Source of the DNA: Psychrobacter raelei
GTDB taxonomy: Bacteria; Pseudomonadota; Gammaproteobacteria; Pseudomonadales; Moraxellaceae
Reading direction: 5' to 3'
Length of the DNA stretch: 64,000 bases
NCBI RefSeq assembly: GCF_022631235.3
Contig: NZ_CP093310.2
Coordinates: 3,065,791 to 3,129,790 of the forward strand
The notes under the pieces are model-generated. The model ran no database searches and was not told the DNA's origin. It saw only the letters and a program-made list of their open reading frames with translations. The position numbers and the translations under genes were made by a program. Below, in pieces: positions 18,011 through 25,898 of the stretch. Each line of letters opens with the position of its first letter. Position 1 is the stretch's first letter.

Positions 18011-18664
18011 ATGAAACACCTAACCTACCCCTCATTGCCTAATATGGGCATGCTAATTATGACCTCAGCCTTAGCGGTATTAACAGGCTGCTCGTCACAG
18101 TCTGATAAACAGGCCACCACCTTAGCCCAGACCACGGATAGCTTTAGCCAAACGGCTGTCTCCCCTGAAGTTGACCCCTATGCCAGCCGCAATGACGGGG
18201 CTTGGGGCGGCGTATATATGAGCGAAGCTGAGCTGACTGACTCTAATCGCCATATCGTAGATGTGGATGCTGTGCCGCCTTTTGATAAAGACCCCAGTTT
18301 AACGAAGTGGAATGAAAAGTTTGGCTTTGAGCATGCTTATACCACCACAGATGGCAAAAAGCTGTATCACGACTCTTGTGCTGCCTGTCATATGCATAAA
18401 GGTGAAGGCGCCTATGGTGCCGGCTACTATCCACCATTGGCCAACAACAGTAAGATGCAGTCTAAGTACTATGTACTAGATATCTTGATTAATGGATTTA
18501 GAGGTATGCCCTCATTCCGTGGTATGTTAAACGATGAGCAGATGGCGGCGGTAACCCAGTATATTGCTCAAGATTTAAATGGCTTTGACGTAAAGGTGAC
18601 AGCAGAAGATGCCGCACAATTGCGTCCTGCTGAGCCGCCCACGTATGATCCCTCGGATGAATAA
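18011..18664 (+). CDS. Cytochrome c lipoprotein (monoheme)
   Basis: 217 residues from the ATG at 18011, preceded by AAAGAGG; an upstream in-frame start would spoil the signal. A lipoprotein signal ends in the lipobox LTGC with Ser next, which by the E. coli sorting rule favours the outer membrane. One heme c site, CAACH, is at 123-127, followed by the class I pattern GEGAYGAGYYPPLANN and a distal Met in FRGMPSFRGML. The gene starts 52 bp after the flavin amine oxidase and belongs to the same transcription unit. It probably shuttles or stores electrons between the flavoenzyme and the triheme cytochrome; the order of transfer is inferred. No terminator follows except the hairpin of the comM-like repeat at 18726-18750. 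Confidence 0.87.
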   Translation: MKHLTYPSLPNMGMLIMTSALAVLTGCSSQSDKQATTLAQTTDSFSQTAVSPEVDPYASRNDGAWGGVYMSEAELTDSNRHIVDVDAVPPFDKDPSLTKWNEKFGFEHAYTTTDGKKLYHDSCAACHMHKGEGAYGAGYYPPLANNSKMQSKYYVLDILINGFRGMPSFRGMLNDEQMAAVTQYIAQDLNGFDVKVTAEDAAQLRPAEPPTYDPSDE

Positions 18665-18704
18665 CAGCGGTTGTTATAAGTGGTATTTAACTTATAACAT
18701 CGCC

Positions 18705-18752
18705 CTATCCACCCCGATAGCTAAGCGCCTCACTTAGATGAGGCGTTTTTAT
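18705..18752 (-). pseudogene. Remnant: second copy of the 3' end of comM
   Basis: Read on the minus strand, these 48 bp encode IKTPHLSEALSYRGG followed by TAG, exactly the last 15 residues and stop of the intact comM at 19417. The two DNA copies differ at four bases, all at silent codon positions, and the similarity stops abruptly at both edges (one more base matches at 18753). It therefore looks like the displaced end of a diverged comM allele rather than a chance hairpin. The sequence also forms a terminator-like stem (CGCCTCA/TGAGGCG with T run), which probably now ends transcription of the cytochrome operon. Confidence 0.8.
18726..18750 (+). terminator. Terminator-like hairpin after the cytochrome operon (inside comM remnant)
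   Basis: CGCCTCA (18726-18732) and TGAGGCG (18739-18745) pair around CTTAGA and are followed by five T residues. The same hairpin occurs at the end of intact comM (about 19438-19462), where it could end the lipoprotein transcript. Confidence 0.7.
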
Positions 18753-18850
18753 AATAACCTTTGTCGTATAATAAAAAATAAATTAAATTTAATGAATCCA
18801 ATTAATGAAGCTGGGATTAATGAATAGCGCATAAATGCAAAGGATTGATT

Positions 18851-19414
18851 ATGAAAATCTCACTTAGCAAAGCCATTATCGGAGTAGCATTGTCGTCACT
18901 GGTTATGGGTTGTCAAACTACATCAGTCACTTATAGCACTAAACCTGTAATCGGCTCCGATACAAGAAGCGCTGTAGAAAAAACAATTATTAATAAAGAC
19001 AATACTAACCCCCTGCCCGCTGCTGCTTCCTCCCCTTTATTACTTTATTATTTTACCCCCACACTTTTGATGCAGCGCATATATCCCGTAGTTACAGGTC
19101 GCTATGTGGTGCAAGACAATTGCTTGAAATTTGAGCAGATTTATAATAATAAGACCCGTCTTTTAACCCCTCTGTTTGATCCTACTTACAAGGTCTCTTT
19201 GCTACAGAATGAGCAAGCTCTTATCTTAGATGGTACACAGGTGAAATTCGGAGAGACTGTAAAGACTGGCGGTTCGGTTAAAGAAGAGTATCTGTTTTAT
19301 CACCTACAGTTTGATAACCCACAAGGTGGGGTATCTGAGTCTGTGCGTAATCCAGAAGACCACGTTTGTCTTACAGAGCCGGGAATCTTTATGAGAAGTA
19401 AACTAATAGATTGA
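18851..19414 (+). CDS. Small lipoprotein of unknown function
   Basis: 187 residues from the ATG at 18851, preceded by AAAGGA at good spacing (the open frame extends only two codons further upstream). A lipoprotein signal ends in LVMGC, with Gln next, suggesting outer-membrane sorting. The mature protein has a Ser/Thr/Pro/Ala-rich lead and then a beta-rich region (GRYVVQDNCLKFEQIYNNKT, SLLQNEQALILDGTQVKFG) with cysteines near the middle and the end. I do not recognise a family. It lies between two copies of the comM 3' end and its stop is only 2 bp from the comM stop on the other strand, so the gene is probably an insertion at the comM terminus. Confidence 0.75.
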   Translation: MKISLSKAIIGVALSSLVMGCQTTSVTYSTKPVIGSDTRSAVEKTIINKDNTNPLPAAASSPLLLYYFTPTLLMQRIYPVVTGRYVVQDNCLKFEQIYNNKTRLLTPLFDPTYKVSLLQNEQALILDGTQVKFGETVKTGGSVKEEYLFYHLQFDNPQGGVSESVRNPEDHVCLTEPGIFMRSKLID

Positions 19415-19416
19415 CT

Positions 19417-20964
19417 CTAGCCGCCACGATAGCTAAGCGCCTCACTTAAATGAGGCGTTTTTATATCTGTACTGTTTGCCAAATCTGCTATGGTTCGTGC
19501 CACTCGCAATAATCGGTGGTAGCCACGGGCGGATAAATTCAGTTTGCTTTGTGCCATCGCTAACAGCTGTTTTTCACTGTCACCCAACGTAATATGCTCG
19601 TCCATTTCGCTTGGGGTTAACTCACAATTGGGTTTGTTTTGCCGCTCCTGTTGACGTTTATAAGCACGAGTTACCCGTGTTCGAACCGTCTGTGAGGCCT
19701 CACCTGGCTGACTATTCTGAAGGTCACTAATCGGTAAAGCGGGTACACTAACCTGCAAATCTATTCTATCTAGTAGAGGACCAGAAATTTTATCCTGATA
19801 ACGCTGAATTTGTTCAGGTCGACAATGGCAACGATTAGAAGGGTCACCATGATAACCACAAGGACAAGGGTTCATCGCCGCTACCAATTGAAAGTTAGCC
19901 GGAAAAGTTGCTTGTTGATTGGCCCGGCTAATGGTGATTTGCTTTGATTCTAAGGGCTGACGCAATACCTCTAACACTTTTCGATCAAACTCTGGCATCT
20001 CATCTAAGAATAAAACGCCTTTATTGGCCAGTGTAATCTCGCCAGGCTTAGGGCGTGAGCCGCCCCCGACCAAGGCCACCGCCGAAATAGTATGGTGAAT
20101 TTCGCGAAAGGGGCGAGTGCCATAATGATACTCAGTATTGGCCACAGAATAAGTGCTGGCGACCTCCAGCGCTTCTTCTTCACTTAAGTCTGGCAATATG
20201 GTCGGCAATCGAGCTGCCATCAAGGTCTTACCTGAGCCAGGAGGGCCACTAAATAACAATGAATGACCGCCAGCAGCTGCAATCTCCAGTGCCCGTCTGG
20301 CATGATGCTGCCCTTTAACATCAGCCAAATCCACCTTATAAGCCACTTTCTGCTTAGCCTCTTGCGACACTACGGCTGTCAGTAACCCCTGTTCGCTGCT
20401 TGCTGGGTGGACGCCTAACGGATTGTTTTCTGCCTGCAAATGCTCGCACACTTGTTTTAAGCTCTTGACGGCATAAACCTGCATACCACTTATCCGGCTT
20501 GCTTCAATGGCATTACCTGCCGGAACCATCAGCTTGCGCGCCCTATCATCTGATTTTGCCGCCATGGCTTCGCTTTTTATGGCTCGTGCTACTGCAAGCG
20601 CACCTGATATTTCGCGCAGCTCTCCGCTTAATGCCAGCTCACCAATAAACTCATAAGACTCTAACCACTCAGGCTCAAGCTGACCACTGGCCGCTAAGAT
20701 ACCCATAGCAATGGGCAAATCCAATCGTGCCCCTTCTTTGGGCAAGTCCGCAGGGGCCAAGTTGATGGTCAATCGCCGATTGGGAAATTGAAAATCCGAG
20801 TTAATCAATGCCGAGCGGACCCTATCTTTACTCTCACGCACTGCCGCTTCAGGAAGCCCCACTATAGTGAGCGCAGGCAAGCCTTGCGATAAATGTACCT
20901 CAACCCTAACTTTAGGGGCATGTAGCCCGACGACCGAGCGGGTATGGACTTGAGCAAAAGACAT
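19417..20964 (-). CDS. comM: ComM / YifB-family Mg-chelatase-like AAA+ ATPase
   Basis: 515 residues from the ATG at 20964, preceded by AAGG; starting at MSFAQVHTRS matches the family, while a 15-residue upstream extension lacks support. N-terminal ChlI-type domain (SQGLPALTIVGLPEAAVRES), Walker A GPPGSGKT with Lys246, Walker B GVLFLDEMPEF, a zinc-binding-like cysteine loop (MNPCPCGYHGDPSNRCHC), and the C-terminal RGYHRLLRVARTIADL. ComM is a hexameric helicase that promotes branch migration during natural transformation in Vibrio and Acinetobacter; dprA in this window acts in the same process. The end of the gene is duplicated at 18705. comM is a known island insertion site in Acinetobacter, though there the insertion is internal. 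Confidence 0.95.
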   Translation of the reverse strand: MSFAQVHTRSVVGLHAPKVRVEVHLSQGLPALTIVGLPEAAVRESKDRVRSALINSDFQFPNRRLTINLAPADLPKEGARLDLPIAMGILAASGQLEPEWLESYEFIGELALSGELREISGALAVARAIKSEAMAAKSDDRARKLMVPAGNAIEASRISGMQVYAVKSLKQVCEHLQAENNPLGVHPASSEQGLLTAVVSQEAKQKVAYKVDLADVKGQHHARRALEIAAAGGHSLLFSGPPGSGKTLMAARLPTILPDLSEEEALEVASTYSVANTEYHYGTRPFREIHHTISAVALVGGGSRPKPGEITLANKGVLFLDEMPEFDRKVLEVLRQPLESKQITISRANQQATFPANFQLVAAMNPCPCGYHGDPSNRCHCRPEQIQRYQDKISGPLLDRIDLQVSVPALPISDLQNSQPGEASQTVRTRVTRAYKRQQERQNKPNCELTPSEMDEHITLGDSEKQLLAMAQSKLNLSARGYHRLLRVARTIADLANSTDIKTPHLSEALSYRGG

Positions 20965-21145
20965 GATAAGCCTTATATAAATAATAATTATTAAATTTGT
21001 TTCATTCATAATAAATTATTTATTAACAGTTAGCAAAGCTGCAAACACATTAATTTATGTCGGCCTTAGCCGCATCCTATCAACGACAGTAATGGTGTTA
21101 GAATAAGGACTTAGATCCTCAAGGTAGGTTTAGGAGCAGGCGGCA

Positions 21146-22057
21146 GTGAACAAGAATATTAAAGTGGCTATTGGTTGCTTGATTGCTGGCGGCGCTCTGC
21201 TTGGCTTATCTACTAATCTGGCCAAATACGCTGGTACAGTGGGGCTCACTCCGCTGGCGTTTGTATTTTGGTCCATTAGTGGGGCCGCTTTTATCTTATT
21301 GGTTATCTCTTTGCTGCGCCGTCAGCCGCCCCCTTTAACTCGGCGTAGTCTTGAGTATTATGCTGTGGCTGCCTTAGTCAGTGTTGCCGGCTCTAACTTG
21401 ATATTTTTCTCAGCCATTCCCCAAGTGGGGGCAAGTTTTGTGGCGCTCATCATCTCACTGCCGCCTTTACTGACTTATTTGGGCGCACTCTTGTTAAAGA
21501 TGGAGCGCTTTAGTCCAATGCGGGCTGCAGGGGTAGCCGCAGCATTAAGCGGTGCTGGGGTACTGGCTGCTAATAAGCTTGGTGCGCCTAATGCCAGTGT
21601 GTTTTGGATTATCGTGGCCTTGTGTGGCCCAGTGCTGCTTGCCATAGGTAATTTGTATCGCACCTTACGCTGGCCCACAGGCGCCTCACCCAGTGCCCTT
21701 GCGCCTGGGATGCTAATAGCAGCAGCGATACAATTGGGTATGCTGGGGTTATTGCCCCACTTTTCACTCACTTTACCTCGCGAGGATCCACTGGCTTTGA
21801 TAGTATCAATGGGGCTAATTGTACTGCAGTCCTTTGTTTTTGCCGGACAGTTTCAAGTGCTGTTTTTATTACAAAAAGCCGGCGGGCCGGTGCTGCTAAG
21901 CTTGCTGGGTTCAACCGCTGCACTGTTTGCGGTTCCTATTGCCATATTTTTTCAAGCAGAAGCGCCGCCTGAGGGACTGCTATGGGGTGCAGGACTTATT
22001 GCCCTCGGGGTCACTTTGGTGACGTTAGGTGGCCTAAAAAACAAGCAGGCGCTCTAA
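21146..22057 (+). CDS. EamA/DMT-family transporter (drug/metabolite exporter)
   Basis: 303 residues, almost entirely ten hydrophobic helices in two five-helix repeats, the EamA layout: the first half from VAIGCLIAGGALLGLSTNL to the helix after KLGAPNASVFWIIVA, the second ending in GAGLIALGVTLVTLGGLKN. The start is a GTG at 21146 supported by TAGGAG nine bases upstream. DMT proteins export amino acids, metabolites or drugs or take up sugars; nothing here fixes the substrate. It is divergent from comM and alone in its unit. The family call is strong. Confidence 0.9.
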   Translation: MNKNIKVAIGCLIAGGALLGLSTNLAKYAGTVGLTPLAFVFWSISGAAFILLVISLLRRQPPPLTRRSLEYYAVAALVSVAGSNLIFFSAIPQVGASFVALIISLPPLLTYLGALLLKMERFSPMRAAGVAAALSGAGVLAANKLGAPNASVFWIIVALCGPVLLAIGNLYRTLRWPTGASPSALAPGMLIAAAIQLGMLGLLPHFSLTLPREDPLALIVSMGLIVLQSFVFAGQFQVLFLLQKAGGPVLLSLLGSTAALFAVPIAIFFQAEAPPEGLLWGAGLIALGVTLVTLGGLKNKQAL

Positions 22058-22271
22058 AAATTCAACCTTAACAGCCTTAGGCTCTTGGTCTTGCCTTATT
22101 TATGCTTAAAAGTGCTCATAACTTGTCGCTCCTATTCCTATATTGCTATTACCTGGCTATTGACTAAGCCCCCCTACACGATAGAGGTATAGAAAACCGG
22201 GCAGATTACAGCTACCTTAGTATAATTTGTTATAATTGATTCGATTTTAACCCTCTCCTCATAGCTCCTGT

Positions 22272-22289
22272 TTATCGGCTCTCCGATAA
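22272..22289 (+). promoter_or_regulatory. Hairpin directly upstream of the hemN start
   Basis: TTATCGG (22272-22278) and CCGATAA (22283-22289) form a 7-bp stem with a CTCT loop. The last two bases of the stem are the first two of AAGG, the only Shine-Dalgarno-like sequence before the ATG at 22300, so folding could limit translation initiation. Whether it is regulated is unknown. Confidence 0.5.
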
Positions 22290-22299
22290 GGCCAATCTT

Positions 22300-23868
22300 A
22301 TGACTCATTCTGCCATTTTTACAGACCAAGCCAGTCTTCCCCCATCTACTGAGCGTCCGGATTTTTCTCCTAGCAATCCTTATGCCAAAAAACAGTTTGA
22401 TGCAGCGACCTCTGAGATGCCGCAGTTAGAATATGATCAGGCGTTAATTCATAAATATAATCGTTCAGGGCCACGCTATACCTCATACCCTACTGCGCTT
22501 GAGTTTAAGCCCATTGAAGCCGGCGTTGAATTAGAGGTTTTGACCCGCCGCGACCCCAATGCGCCCCTATCGCTTTATTTTCACATTCCCTTTTGTCGCC
22601 ATCTTTGCTACTACTGTGCTTGCAATAAGATCATCACCAAAAAGAACAGCGATGCCGGTGACTACCTAGCGTATCTAAAAAATGAAGTAAAACAAAAGCG
22701 TGCCTTATTACAACGTCCTGACTCAGGTGGTAAGCCTTATGTCAAGCAGCTGCATTTGGGTGGGGGTACACCGACTTTCTTTAGTGATGAGGAACTGACT
22801 GAGCTTTGGCAGTTTTTGCAGACCCAGTTTGAATTTGCACCCACCTCAGTTGAGCAAGTGAGCGATGAGCACCCAGAAATGGGAGACTACTCTGTAGAGA
22901 TTGACCCTCGAGAGATTAGAGATACCACGTTGAGCGTGTTACGCAGTTTGGGCTTTAACCGAGTCAGCTTCGGGGTGCAGGACTTGGATGACAAGGTTCA
23001 AATTGCGGTGAACCGAGTGCAATCTGAAGCGCTTATCCGTAGTGTGATGCAAGAGACCCGCCGCTTAGGCTTTCAGTCGACCAATATTGACTTAATCTAT
23101 GGGCTGCCGCATCAAACGCCGCAGACGTTCGCTAAGACGGTACAGACCATTATTGACATCTCGCCTGATAGATTGTCCATCTTTAACTATGCGCACCTGC
23201 CTGATCGCTTTAAGTCGCAGCGTCAGATTAAAGAGGAGGATTTACCGACACCAGCCGAGAAGCTTGAGATGTTCAGTGATACCATAGCCGCGTTGAATAC
23301 AGCTGGCTACCAGTACATCGGTATCGATCACTTTGCGAAGCCTGATGACAGCATGGCCATCGCTCAGCGTGATGGTATTTTGCACCGCAACTTCCAAGGC
23401 TATACCATCTTAGGTGACTGCGACTTATTGGGCTTTGGTGTCTCCTCTATCAGTCAAATTAACAGCACCTTGTATGCCAATAAGGGCAATACCTCTACTC
23501 ATATTCTACAAAATCACACAGATTTAAAAGCGTATGAGGCCATGGTAGATGCCGGCAAACTGCCGGCGGTACGCCATATCAAAACCAGCATACAAGACCG
23601 TCTGCGTGGTTATGTGATTTCCAATCTGTTGTGCCATGATTACATTGATTTTAAAGACTTGAATCAAAAATTTGGGATAGATGCCATCACATTTTTTATT
23701 GATGAAATTCAGCAGCTCGGTGAGATGCAGCAAGACCGACTTATAGATATGGATGCTGCCGGTATCCGTATTTTGCCAAAGGGACGCCTGCTTGCCCGCA
23801 ACGTGGCCATGGTATTTGATAGCTATTTGGCAAGTAAAGAAAAAAACCGCTTCTCTAAAGTGATTTAG
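22300..23868 (+). CDS. hemN: Oxygen-independent coproporphyrinogen III dehydrogenase (radical SAM)
   Basis: 522 residues. The radical SAM cluster motif is Cys99, Cys103, Cys106 in CRHLCYYC, with the family's ACNK continuation. Other HemN features are RYTSYPTA before the cluster, QLHLGGGTPTFF, VEIDPRE, FNRVSFGVQD and DLIYGLPHQT. HemN decarboxylates coproporphyrinogen III to protoporphyrinogen IX without oxygen. The C-terminal HemN domain is complete. The protein is about 60 residues longer than the E. coli enzyme, mostly a polar N-terminal lead. Heme made by this step serves the many c-type cytochromes in the window. No FNR/Anr box was found in the upstream 240 bp. Confidence 0.95.
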   Translation: MTHSAIFTDQASLPPSTERPDFSPSNPYAKKQFDAATSEMPQLEYDQALIHKYNRSGPRYTSYPTALEFKPIEAGVELEVLTRRDPNAPLSLYFHIPFCRHLCYYCACNKIITKKNSDAGDYLAYLKNEVKQKRALLQRPDSGGKPYVKQLHLGGGTPTFFSDEELTELWQFLQTQFEFAPTSVEQVSDEHPEMGDYSVEIDPREIRDTTLSVLRSLGFNRVSFGVQDLDDKVQIAVNRVQSEALIRSVMQETRRLGFQSTNIDLIYGLPHQTPQTFAKTVQTIIDISPDRLSIFNYAHLPDRFKSQRQIKEEDLPTPAEKLEMFSDTIAALNTAGYQYIGIDHFAKPDDSMAIAQRDGILHRNFQGYTILGDCDLLGFGVSSISQINSTLYANKGNTSTHILQNHTDLKAYEAMVDAGKLPAVRHIKTSIQDRLRGYVISNLLCHDYIDFKDLNQKFGIDAITFFIDEIQQLGEMQQDRLIDMDAAGIRILPKGRLLARNVAMVFDSYLASKEKNRFSKVI

Positions 23869-23940
23869 TGCTCTAAAAGAGTCGTCATTGCACCAAAACT
23901 CCTAAATAAAGCGGCCAATATAACCCCCTGTTATTGACCT

Positions 23941-23980
23941 AAAAAAACCGACACCACGTTAGATGGTATCGGTTTTTTTG
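23941..23980. terminator. Bidirectional terminator between hemN and the decarboxylase gene
   Basis: ACCGACACCA (23947-23956) pairs with TGGTATCGGT (23964-23973) with one mismatch, flanked by seven A on the left and seven T on the right, so it works on both strands for the convergent genes. Confidence 0.88.
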
Positions 23981-23995
23981 GTTAAAGCGGTGGTT

Positions 23996-25657
23996 TTATT
24001 TTAAAGATGCCGCCACATCTTGTAATAACGGCGGTATGTCCATCATGCCGGTAATTACTTCAATAAATACCATCTTATCTTTGGCTTTGTCCGCTTGAGA
24101 CAGCGCTGATTTTAGCTCAGCTGGGGTCGCAGCTTTTAGGGTCAAGCAGTTGTGTTGATTGGCACCAAAAGCTTGAGGCATCACCTGCCAATCACACACA
24201 GGAATGTCATTGTAAAGCTCCTCTTCGCCGTGAATGGCACGCTCTACGGTGTAGCCTGCATTATTGATTAATAAAATCACTGGGTTTAGCTGCTCACGAA
24301 TCATTACCGCCAAATCTTGAATGGTCAATAGCGCTGAGCCATCGCCGATAAGCAGCACACTACGCTTGTTAGGTGATGCTATACCGGCCCCCAAGCTGGC
24401 AGGTAATGTATAGCCGATAGAGCCCCACAGCGGCTGACCATAGAAGGTTACCCCTTCAGGCAGACGCACTTCGCTCATGCCAAAATAGGCGGTACCTTGC
24501 TCAGCAAACACCAAGTTATTGCCATCCAAACAGTCGGCCACAATATGCCATAAGTCTTTTTGCAGTAGTGGCTCATCATCACCGCCTTGCTGCTGATGCA
24601 CATCAACTGGCGCAATAAGTGGCTTGGCGACCACCTCAATGCCTGATGTTAATACCTCATGCAGTGCTCGTAGCGCATCCTTCATGGCGATGGGAGCAAA
24701 GGTCTTATCGGCTACTGTGGCACGCTCTTGATGAATATCGACCACTTTTGAGGTATCAATCTTTTGAGTAAAGCCGGAGGTGGTGGTGTCGGTATAATTA
24801 ACACCCAATTTAATCAAACACTCCGCATTTTCAATGGCATCTTTTACCGTAGGCTGCGAGGGCTCACCCACATAAACACCCGCCCAACGATCACTGTGCT
24901 CATCGATTAAGGTCTTACCCCAAGATAAAGTGGCATAGGGGATTTGAGTGTCGGCTATCAGTGCTTTTAGCTGAGATTGTAGGCCCAGGCGGTGTACCAT
25001 TAAGTCTGCAATTAAGGTGGTGGCTTTGCCTTCGATATAGCAGCTCAGCTCTTTTTTGAAGTCAGCCAAAGCCTCTTGACTGGTGATGTCCTCTTCACTG
25101 TCTTTTAGCTGAGTGGTGGGACGATAAATAGGCAGCTTGGCCACATCAGGTGACAATAATAAATAACCAGGGCGCTGCTTTTTTAGCACCATGCGAATTA
25201 CCCTATCAATCTCAGAGGCGGCGTTTTCGGCCGTAATCTCAGCTCGGGCCACGCTGACAGGCTCCACCATTTTAATAAAGTGGTTAAACACCCCATCACC
25301 TAAGCTGTGATGTAGGCGGCGCTTGCCATCTCTTAACTGAGTATTGGGTGCGCCCACAATATGCAGCACCGGCACATACTCGGCGTATGAGCCAGCAGTG
25401 GCGTTAATAGCAGACAGCTCACCTACCCCAAAGGTGGTGACCATGGCCGAAAATCGGCGTTCGCGCGCATAGCCATCAGCAGCATAACCGGCGTTGAGCT
25501 CATTGGTATTGCCTACCCAGCGCAGTTTATTTGAAGCAATAATATTGTCTAAAAAGGCTAAGTTGTAATCGCCTGGCACCCCGAAGATTTCGGTGGCACC
25601 CGCTTCAGCTACTCGGTCAAATAGATAATCAGCAATGGTATAGATGGGCTGTGACAT
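23996..25657 (-). CDS. ThDP-dependent 2-oxoacid decarboxylase (indolepyruvate/pyruvate decarboxylase type)
   Basis: 553 residues, the usual length. The N-terminal Pyr domain has GVPGDYNLAFLDNI and the catalytic Glu in NELNAGYAADGYAR. The C-terminal PP domain has the ThDP-binding motif GDGSALLTIQDLAVMIREQL ending in NNAGYTVE. Such enzymes convert phenylpyruvate, indolepyruvate, branched 2-oxoacids or pyruvate to aldehydes and CO2. The class is clear; choosing between IpdC, PDC and KdcA needs comparison of active-site residues. An aldehyde product could in principle link to the amine/aldehyde metabolism suggested by the flavin amine oxidase operon, but no direct evidence exists. GAGAG precedes the ATG. 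Confidence 0.92.
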   Translation of the reverse strand: MSQPIYTIADYLFDRVAEAGATEIFGVPGDYNLAFLDNIIASNKLRWVGNTNELNAGYAADGYARERRFSAMVTTFGVGELSAINATAGSYAEYVPVLHIVGAPNTQLRDGKRRLHHSLGDGVFNHFIKMVEPVSVARAEITAENAASEIDRVIRMVLKKQRPGYLLLSPDVAKLPIYRPTTQLKDSEEDITSQEALADFKKELSCYIEGKATTLIADLMVHRLGLQSQLKALIADTQIPYATLSWGKTLIDEHSDRWAGVYVGEPSQPTVKDAIENAECLIKLGVNYTDTTTSGFTQKIDTSKVVDIHQERATVADKTFAPIAMKDALRALHEVLTSGIEVVAKPLIAPVDVHQQQGGDDEPLLQKDLWHIVADCLDGNNLVFAEQGTAYFGMSEVRLPEGVTFYGQPLWGSIGYTLPASLGAGIASPNKRSVLLIGDGSALLTIQDLAVMIREQLNPVILLINNAGYTVERAIHGEEELYNDIPVCDWQVMPQAFGANQHNCLTLKAATPAELKSALSQADKAKDKMVFIEVITGMMDIPPLLQDVAASLK

Positions 25658-25898
25658 AGCATACTCTCTTATTTTAGTTAGGTTTGATTGTTATCACTTA
25701 AGTTAAAGAGGGTCATGGGGCACGGCTTATGGTTTAAAATTCCTTTTAATGACCGCCCCTCCTTTTAAGCCGCTTATTTTAGTAAGCGATTCATTTTATC
25801 AGTTAACCATTCTATTTGGTGATACCTATTCAAAAAATAAGTAATATGTTATATGAAGTCACAGCTGTGTAAAAATCAGCTCATCTAATACTATCCGG

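Noticed and set aside
22058..22299. FNR/Anr box (TTGAT-N4-ATCAA) upstream of hemN
   Set aside because: Only a half-site (TTGAT near 22236) is present; the second half does not match.
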